Positions 45,999 through 50,452 of a stretch of DNA of 50,452 nt are shown here, one piece after another. Made by a program: the position numbers and the translations under genes. This DNA comes from Flavonifractor sp. An82 (GTDB lineage Bacteria > Bacillota > Clostridia > Oscillospirales > Oscillospiraceae): the NCBI RefSeq assembly GCF_002159265.1, contig NZ_NFHG01000020.1:1-50452 (forward strand). Reading direction: 5' to 3'. How positions within the stretch are numbered: position 1 is the stretch's first letter; every line of letters starts with the position of its first letter. The notes under the pieces are model-generated. The model was not told the origin of the DNA. It saw nothing but the letters and a program-made list of their open reading frames with translations, and did no database searches.

Positions 45999-46973
45999 AT
46001 GGATACCACCCTCAGCACCCTGAGCAACCTGGCCATCTATATCGCTCTGGTTATTGCGGGAGCCTTTATCGGCTCCCGGCCCGGCGTCCGCAGCCGTCCT
46101 CTGGTGTGGGTCGGCAAGCTGCAGTTTGTGGCTCTGATGATCCTCATTGTCACCCTGGGCGTAAACCTGGGTGCCAATGATGAGGTCATCGCCTCTCTGG
46201 GGCAGATCGGCCTGGCAGCCCTCTTGATTACAGTACTGGCCATGTTTGGCTCCATTCTCTTCCTGACGCTGCTGCGGCGATTTGTTCTTAAGCTGGACCA
46301 TGTGGGACTCCCCCAGGGCACTGCCCAGACCACCCAGGAGGAGGGCCATACCGCCGGCAAAGCAGACAACTCCCTGACCAAGTGGATCGTTATTGCGGTG
46401 GTACTGGGTATGCTGGCGGGCCGCTTCGTCCTTCCCTCTGCCGTCACCGCCCACTGCGGCACCGTCATCAATTTCGGCCTTTACCTTCTTCTCTTTATGG
46501 TAGGCATGGATATGGGCAAGCAGGGCACCTTTGTCAGCGACATCAAAACCGCCGGCTTCCAGGTGCTGCTGGTGCCGGTGGCGGTATGCTTGGGCACCCT
46601 GGTCTTTGCCGCTCTGGCGGGACTCTTCCTGCCCCTGGGCGTCAAGGACTCCATTGCCGCCTCCGCCGGCATGGGCTGGTACTCCCTGGCCCCCACCCTG
46701 CTGGCTCCCTACTCCCTGTCGGTGTCAGCAGTGTCCTTCCTTTCTAATGTCATGCGGGAGATCTTCTCCATTCTGGCCATCCCCTTTGTGGCCCGCTATG
46801 TAGGCTACGTGGAGTGCGCCGCCCTGCCCGGTGCCGCCGCCATGGATACGGTGCTCCCCGTGGTGGTGGGTGCCACCCACGAGCGCATCACCATCTACTC
46901 CTTTACCTCCGGTGTAGTGCTCTCCCTGGCGGTACCCATCCTGGTGCCCGCCATTGTGGCCCTGCCCTTCTGA
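45999..46973 (+). CDS. Lysine exporter LysO family protein
   Basis: 324 residues if the second ATG at 45999 is used, 9 bases after GGAAAGGA; ATG 45993 is too close to that site. About eight hydrophobic helices. The C-terminal half (from about 135) carries the LysO/DUF340 pattern: LLLFMVGMDMG, AASAGMGWYSLAPTLL, REIFSILAIPFVA and MDTVLPVVV. E. coli LysO (YbjE) exports lysine and thialysine. The substrate here is assumed by family only. It is in an operon with the CYTH gene 12 bp downstream. Confidence 0.88.
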   Translation: MDTTLSTLSNLAIYIALVIAGAFIGSRPGVRSRPLVWVGKLQFVALMILIVTLGVNLGANDEVIASLGQIGLAALLITVLAMFGSILFLTLLRRFVLKLDHVGLPQGTAQTTQEEGHTAGKADNSLTKWIVIAVVLGMLAGRFVLPSAVTAHCGTVINFGLYLLLFMVGMDMGKQGTFVSDIKTAGFQVLLVPVAVCLGTLVFAALAGLFLPLGVKDSIAASAGMGWYSLAPTLLAPYSLSVSAVSFLSNVMREIFSILAIPFVARYVGYVECAALPGAAAMDTVLPVVVGATHERITIYSFTSGVVLSLAVPILVPAIVALPF

Positions 46974-46985
46974 GGAGGATCAAAT

Positions 46986-47465
46986 ATGGAGATTGAACGC
47001 CGCTGGCTGGTGGATCGCTGGCCTGACCTGACTCCCAATACCGTTCTGGAGATGGACCAGGGCTACTTTGCCGTCCGTCCCGCCATCCGCATCCGCCGGG
47101 AGACGGTGGTGGGAGGCTCCACCGCCTACGTCCTGTGCTTCAAAGGCAAAGGCGGTCTTGTGCGGGAGGAGATCGAGCTGGAGCTCACCTCCGACCACTA
47201 CCACCGTCTGAAAGCTATGCTGAACAAGCCCATGATCCAAAAGGAGCAGCGCCGCTTTTCCCTGCCCGGCGGCCTCACCCTGGAGGTCAACTCGGTGGAC
47301 CCCCAGCTGGACACCGGCTTCTTCTACGCCGAGGTGGAATTCCCTGACGAGGCCTCCGCCCGGTCCTGGACGCCCGGCGGGGAACTGGCCTCCTACCTCT
47401 CCCATGAGGTCACCGGTCAGCCTGGAGAGAGCATGGCCGCCTATTGGGAGCGAACCCGTACCTGA
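46986..47465 (+). CDS. CYTH domain phosphatase (triphosphate tunnel enzyme family)
   Basis: 159 residues, ATG 46986 behind GAGGAG. It begins with the CYTH signature ExExR (EIERRW, residues 2-7), followed by alternating charged beta strands (AIRIRRE, VLCFKGKG, REEIELEL, FFYAEVEF) that line the tunnel. Small bacterial members hydrolyse inorganic triphosphate or related substrates in the cytoplasm with Mg2+. The link with lysO in one transcript is not explained by known function. Confidence 0.88.
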   Translation: MEIERRWLVDRWPDLTPNTVLEMDQGYFAVRPAIRIRRETVVGGSTAYVLCFKGKGGLVREEIELELTSDHYHRLKAMLNKPMIQKEQRRFSLPGGLTLEVNSVDPQLDTGFFYAEVEFPDEASARSWTPGGELASYLSHEVTGQPGESMAAYWERTRT

Positions 47466-47472
47466 GAATGCG

Positions 47473-47508
47473 AAAAGACGCCCTGCGGATTACTGCAGGG
47501 CGTCTTTT
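47473..47508. terminator. Bidirectional intrinsic terminator
   Basis: AAAAGACGCCCTGC (47473-47486) and GCAGGGCGTCTTTT (47495-47508) are perfect complements; it ends both the CYTH gene and the convergent M20 gene. Confidence 0.92.
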
Positions 47509-47520
47509 GATATGTATGGC

Positions 47521-48627
47521 TTAAATCAGGGCCTGAAACAGCTTGCAGGCCGTCTCCAGCAAGGGATCCGGAAAATCAAAGTCCACACTGTGGAGGGGAG
47601 CATGATCCTCTCCGTCTCCCAGCAGGAACATGGCTCCCTCCGCCTGACGCAGGTACCAGCCAAAATCCTCCGAGCCCCGCATGGGCTCGGCCATCTCCAC
47701 CACCGGCAGTCCCAGCCGGCGGGCCGCCGCCCTTACCTTTTCTACGGCAGCGGGGTGGTTGGCAGTCTCGGGGAACACATCCTGCTCCTCCATGGTCAGC
47801 TTCAGGCCGTCCCGGTCTGCCGCCTGGCGGGCCAGCACGGTCAGCCGCTCCTGCAAGGTGTCCAGCTCCTGCTGATACTGGGCCCGCAGGGTGAGCAGCA
47901 GGGCTCCCCGGTAGGCGGAGATGCCGAAGGCAGGCTCTCCCACGTCCATCTGGACCACGGTGGCCATCACCAGCCCCCGGTGGTCCTCCCGTCGGGTCAG
48001 GCCGGGCAGGGCAGCTACAAGGCCCGCCACCGCCTGGGCCGGGTTGCGGCCCAGCTCGGGGGTGCTGGCGTGGGTGGATACCCCTTCAAAGCGGAAGGTC
48101 ACACCCTTGGAGGCGCAGTTCATGGTCCCTTCCCGTAGTGCCACCGTATGCAGCGGATAGCCGGGCATGTTGTGGAAGGCGTACACCTCGCCGATGCCCT
48201 CCTCCTTCAGCAGAGCGGCGCAGGCCTCCCCTCCGCCCCCCACCTCTTCGGCGGGCTGGAAGATCAGGTACACGTCCCTGTCCGCTCCGGTCTCCTCCAG
48301 GGTGAGCCCCAGCAGAGCCAGGGCGGCGCTGTGGCCGTCGTGGCCGCACTTGTGGGACACTCCGGGGCACTGGGAGCGGTAGGGCAGGTCGCAGGTTTCC
48401 TCAATGGGCAGGGCGTCAAAGTCCGCCCGGAAGGCGATCTTCCCCTCTCCCCTGCCCCGGCACAGGGCATAAAACCAGTCGCCCCGGTCCACAAGCTCCA
48501 AATGAGTATGTTCTCTGAGAAACTCCATTAGGCGGGCTTTGGTCCAGATTTCCTGTCCGGACAGCTCCGGATGGGCGTGGAGCTGATGGCGAAGCTCCAC
48601 CGCCAGGGCCAAATTGGGATTGCTCAC
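47521..48627 (-). CDS. M20 family amidohydrolase
   Basis: 368 residues, starting with GTG 48627 that overlaps the stop of the upstream gene as GTGA, so it is translationally coupled. M20D-type motifs: RADFDALPI (about 68-76), GHDGHSAAL (about 95-103; metal His and Asp), PAEEVGGGGE (about 124-133; catalytic Glu pair) and GVSTHASTPELGRNPAQA in the dimerisation domain. Relatives hydrolyse N-acyl amino acids (hippurate, N-acetyl-diaminopimelate, indoleacetyl-amino acids). The substrate is unknown; it is not part of the ygeY subfamily. Confidence 0.88.
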   Translation of the reverse strand: MSNPNLALAVELRHQLHAHPELSGQEIWTKARLMEFLREHTHLELVDRGDWFYALCRGRGEGKIAFRADFDALPIEETCDLPYRSQCPGVSHKCGHDGHSAALALLGLTLEETGADRDVYLIFQPAEEVGGGGEACAALLKEEGIGEVYAFHNMPGYPLHTVALREGTMNCASKGVTFRFEGVSTHASTPELGRNPAQAVAGLVAALPGLTRREDHRGLVMATVVQMDVGEPAFGISAYRGALLLTLRAQYQQELDTLQERLTVLARQAADRDGLKLTMEEQDVFPETANHPAAVEKVRAAARRLGLPVVEMAEPMRGSEDFGWYLRQAEGAMFLLGDGEDHAPLHSVDFDFPDPLLETACKLFQALI

Positions 48628-49904
48628 TGGTCTTTTCCCTTCTCCTTTTTCTCCTCATCCGGTTCAGGGAGCACCTCCACCCGGATCTCCAGCACCCGGC
48701 GGTGGTCCACCTTGGTGACGGTAACGTCCAGGCCGTCAGACTGGAACCGGTCGCCTTCCTCGGGGATGCGGCCGATTTGCTCCATGACCCAGCCAGAGAT
48801 GGTGTTGGCGTCGCACTCGCCCTTGATGGAGAACAGGTCGAACAGGTCGGTCAGGTCGGCGGAGCAGGAGATGAGATAGCTGCCGTCCTCCTGCTTCTTG
48901 AACTCCTCAATGACCTCGTCGTGTTCGTCCCAGATCTCGCCCACCAGCTCCTCCACAATGTCCTCCAGGGTCACCAGACCCTCGGTGCCGCCGTACTCGT
49001 CCACCACGATGACCATGTGAGCCTTCTCCCGCTGGAGGATCCGCAGCAGCTCGGAGATCTTGGTGTTGCCGGTGGTGTACAGCATGGGGCCGGTAATGGC
49101 CTTCACGTCGGTCTGGCCCCGGTAGCGGGCGGCGTGGAAGTCCTTCTCATGGATCACGCCGATGATGTCGTCAATGTCCTCATGGTACACCGGAAGACGG
49201 GAGTAGCCGCTTTCGGCAAAGGCCTGGGCGATCTCATCCATGGAGTCGGTATCTTCCACCGCCACGATGTCCACACGGGGGGTGAGGATCTCATCCACCT
49301 CCATGTCGTTGAACTCGATGGCGGAGCGGATGAGCTTGCTCTCATGCTGGTCCAGTCCGCCCTCGCTCTCGGCCTGGTCCACCATGGTCACCAGCTCCTC
49401 CTCGGTGATGCCGCTGTCCCCCTCCTTATGGAAGACCTTGGACAGCAGCTTCTTCAGCAGGCTGAACAGGAAGTTCACCGGGGTGAGAATGGTCATCAGA
49501 ATGCGCATTATGGGCGCGGAGAACATGGCAAAGCTCTCGGGATACTCCTTGGCCAGGCTCTTGGGGGAGACCTCACCAAACACCAGCACCACGATGGTGA
49601 TGACGGCGGTGGAGATCACCGCGCCGTTCTGCAGGCGCAGTCCCTCGGTAAAGAACACGGTGGCCAGAGAGGAGGCAGACAGGTTGACGATGTTGTTGCC
49701 CACCAGTATGGTGGAGAGCAGCTTGTCGTACTGCTCCACCAGCTTGAGGGCCAGAGCCGCCCGGCGATTGCCGGCGTCCGCTTTGCTCTTGAGACGGATG
49801 CGGTTGAGGGACGTAAAGGCCGTCTCCGTAGCGGAGAAGTAGGCGGACAGGATCACGAGGATCACAAGGATGACTACCATGGTTAAACTGGAACTGTCAG
49901 GCAT
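48624..49904 (-). CDS. CNNM/CorC-type (hemolysin family) membrane protein with CBS domains
   Basis: About 426 residues from ATG 49904 (MPDSSSLTM). Longer in-frame starts lie inside the leader terminator and are rejected. Domains in order: a DUF21/CNNM transmembrane domain (about 1-185, ending in the EELVTMVDQAESEGGL region), a CBS pair (about 200-325, with ILTPRVDIVAV and VVDEYGGTEGLVT) and a CorC_HlyC C-terminal domain (about 340-415, ISGWVMEQIGRIPEEGDRF region). Family members are implicated in Mg2+ or other cation export; the hemolysin name is historical and does not imply toxin activity. The leader holds an intrinsic terminator, so expression is probably conditional. Confidence 0.9.
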   Translation of the reverse strand: MPDSSSLTMVVILVILVILSAYFSATETAFTSLNRIRLKSKADAGNRRAALALKLVEQYDKLLSTILVGNNIVNLSASSLATVFFTEGLRLQNGAVISTAVITIVVLVFGEVSPKSLAKEYPESFAMFSAPIMRILMTILTPVNFLFSLLKKLLSKVFHKEGDSGITEEELVTMVDQAESEGGLDQHESKLIRSAIEFNDMEVDEILTPRVDIVAVEDTDSMDEIAQAFAESGYSRLPVYHEDIDDIIGVIHEKDFHAARYRGQTDVKAITGPMLYTTGNTKISELLRILQREKAHMVIVVDEYGGTEGLVTLEDIVEELVGEIWDEHDEVIEEFKKQEDGSYLISCSADLTDLFDLFSIKGECDANTISGWVMEQIGRIPEEGDRFQSDGLDVTVTKVDHRRVLEIRVEVLPEPDEEKKEKGKDQ

Positions 49905-49948
49905 AAGAAAACAATCACTCCAACTTTTTAAGTTTGTTTGGAACGCGC

Positions 49949-49988
49949 AAAAGGACAACCCTATCTCTCCCTGAGAGTAAGGCTGTCC
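49949..49988 (-). terminator. Attenuator terminator in the CNNM/CorC leader
   Basis: On the minus strand, GGACAGCC-TTA-CTCTC (49988 down) pairs with GAGAG-A-TAGGGTTGTCC over about 16 bp with one bulge, followed by TTTTGCGC. It lies 45 bases before the ATG and after the promoter, so read-through is needed for expression. Confidence 0.78.
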
Positions 49989-50069
49989 CGTTCCATTGAT
50001 TCTGTCATGCAGTTGTTACTGGGCGGAGGTTCGTCCACGAGGGCTCACCGTCTCCTTTATGGTTTATTG
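49989..50069 (-). promoter_or_regulatory. Possible sensor part of the CNNM/CorC leader RNA
   Basis: About 80 nt between the predicted start and the attenuator contain a CAGU-AACA-ACUG hairpin and complementary GGAG/CCUCC and GGGC/GCCC stretches. I compared it by memory with the Mg2+ M-box, the Mn2+ yybP-ykoY and the NiCo RNAs and saw no convincing match. A metal-sensing role is only suggested by the gene it precedes. Confidence 0.42.
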
Positions 50070-50075
50070 ATGTTA

Positions 50076-50104
50076 AGTATACCATAGCAGTTCCTGGAAT
50101 GCAA
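50076..50104 (-). promoter_or_regulatory. Promoter of the CNNM/CorC-M20 operon
   Basis: On the minus strand, TTGCAT (50099-50104) and TATACT (50076-50081) are 17 bp apart. The -35 box touches the apparent end of the IS200-type element. Confidence 0.68.
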
Positions 50105-50452
50105 GCAAAAATGAACACATCCACCAGCGAAGCTGGTGGTTGTCACTATGCGGGCATAGCCCTTTGTTCCTCGCGGACGCGTACAACGCGTAATACGATC
50201 TGCCAACTGCGTAAGGACTGCTACTTGCCGCCCGTAAACGGGCTGTTAGATGGGATTCTCAGTTGTTCTCCCATCTCGTCCTCTTTTAGTTGGTTCCTCA
50301 CATACTCCGCAATTCGGCTCTCGTTTTTCCCTACTGTGTCCACATAGTACCCTCTGCACCAAAATTCTCGGTTCCGGTACTTGTATTTCAGCTCGCCGAA
50401 TTGCTCATACAGCATTGTGCTACTCTTCCCTTTCAGATACCCCATAAAGTGC
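50105..50452 (-). mobile_element. IS200/IS605-type insertion sequence, partial at window edge
   Basis: The 3' part of an IS200-type tnpA is followed by a roughly 116-bp end region. This end holds a perfect hairpin CCACCAGC/GCTGGTGG (50121-50128 with 50132-50139), the subterminal structure that TnpA recognises in this family, and smaller repeats (GCCCGTAAACGGGC near 50230, ACGCG/CGCGT near 50178-50191). The exact cleavage site cannot be fixed; near 50105 is my estimate. The rest of the element lies outside the window. Confidence 0.7.
50221..50452 (-). CDS. tnpA: IS200-type transposase TnpA, C-terminal part
   Basis: About 77 residues of the C-terminus are visible; the gene continues past the window's right end, so the ATG at 50445 is internal. 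The segments MGYLKGKSS, LKYKYRNREFWCRGYYVDTVGK (in two parts: LKYKYRNREFW and CRGYYVDTVGK) and the AEYVRNQ helix with the Y1-transposase tyrosine match IS200 TnpA, which moves single-stranded DNA. No frameshift is seen in this part, so the element could be intact. Confidence 0.85.
   Translation of the reverse strand, partial: HFMGYLKGKSSTMLYEQFGELKYKYRNREFWCRGYYVDTVGKNESRIAEYVRNQLKEDEMGEQLRIPSNSPFTGGK

Noticed and set aside
48624-49904. Hemolysin toxin
   Set aside because: The hemolysin family label is historical. The DUF21-CBS-CorC layout indicates an integral membrane cation transport protein.

Overview
The window looks like chromosome of a GC-rich, Gram-positive, strictly anaerobic gut Clostridium relative, most like the Oscillospiraceae (Flavonifractor, Lawsonibacter, Pseudoflavonifractor, Intestinimonas type). 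This is inferred from gene content: a crotonase / hydroxybutyryl-CoA dehydrogenase / butyryl-CoA dehydrogenase / EtfBA butyrate operon, a B12-dependent ribonucleotide reductase, a SpoVB-like flippase, a bile-salt-hydrolase-type enzyme, strong AGGAGG-type ribosome sites, and a complete block of the anaerobic purine (uric acid) degradation genes known from gut anaerobes. I ran no database search.

Layout. 1-427: hairpins and terminators, no gene. 428-5317: cell-envelope genes (XpaC-like membrane protein, VanW/YoaR-type protein, DUF2461 protein, polysaccharide deacetylase). 5361-8250: Na+-dependent NSS transporter, a small unknown gene and an EamA exporter. 8376-13319: butyrate operon crt-hbd-bcd-etfB-etfA on the minus strand, with a near-consensus Rex operator at its promoter. 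13618-20560: choloylglycine hydrolase family protein, class II RNR with a candidate NrdR box, CPBP protease, SpoVB/MurJ-like flippase and DUF554 protein. 20622-22836: glycosyltransferase and UDP-galactopyranose mutase. 23318-29960: complete pstSCAB-phoU-phoB-phoR operon behind a Pho-box promoter.

30063-45658 is the most interesting part. It holds a purine-degradation locus in at least two minus-strand transcription units: ssnA-ygfK-ferredoxin-xdh, and dpaL(ygeX)-ygeY-ygeW-arcC. An NCS2 purine permease and a divergent YheO/DauR-type PAS regulator complete it. Inferred roles: the permease imports urate or xanthine. The molybdenum hydroxylase, an RnfB-like soluble ferredoxin and the flavin/Fe-S protein YgfK handle the redox steps. 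SsnA, YgeY, YgeW and the PLP lyase open and strip the ring-derived intermediates to pyruvate and ammonia. Carbamate kinase recovers ATP from carbamoyl phosphate. The ssnA leader carries a folded RNA followed by a textbook intrinsic terminator and an alternative antiterminator pairing, which makes it a strong riboswitch candidate.

45999-50452: LysO-like exporter, CYTH phosphatase, an M20 amidohydrolase translationally coupled to a CBS/CorC-type membrane protein that has its own leader terminator, and finally the 3' part of an IS200-type transposase running off the window. No rRNA, tRNA or CRISPR array was seen.
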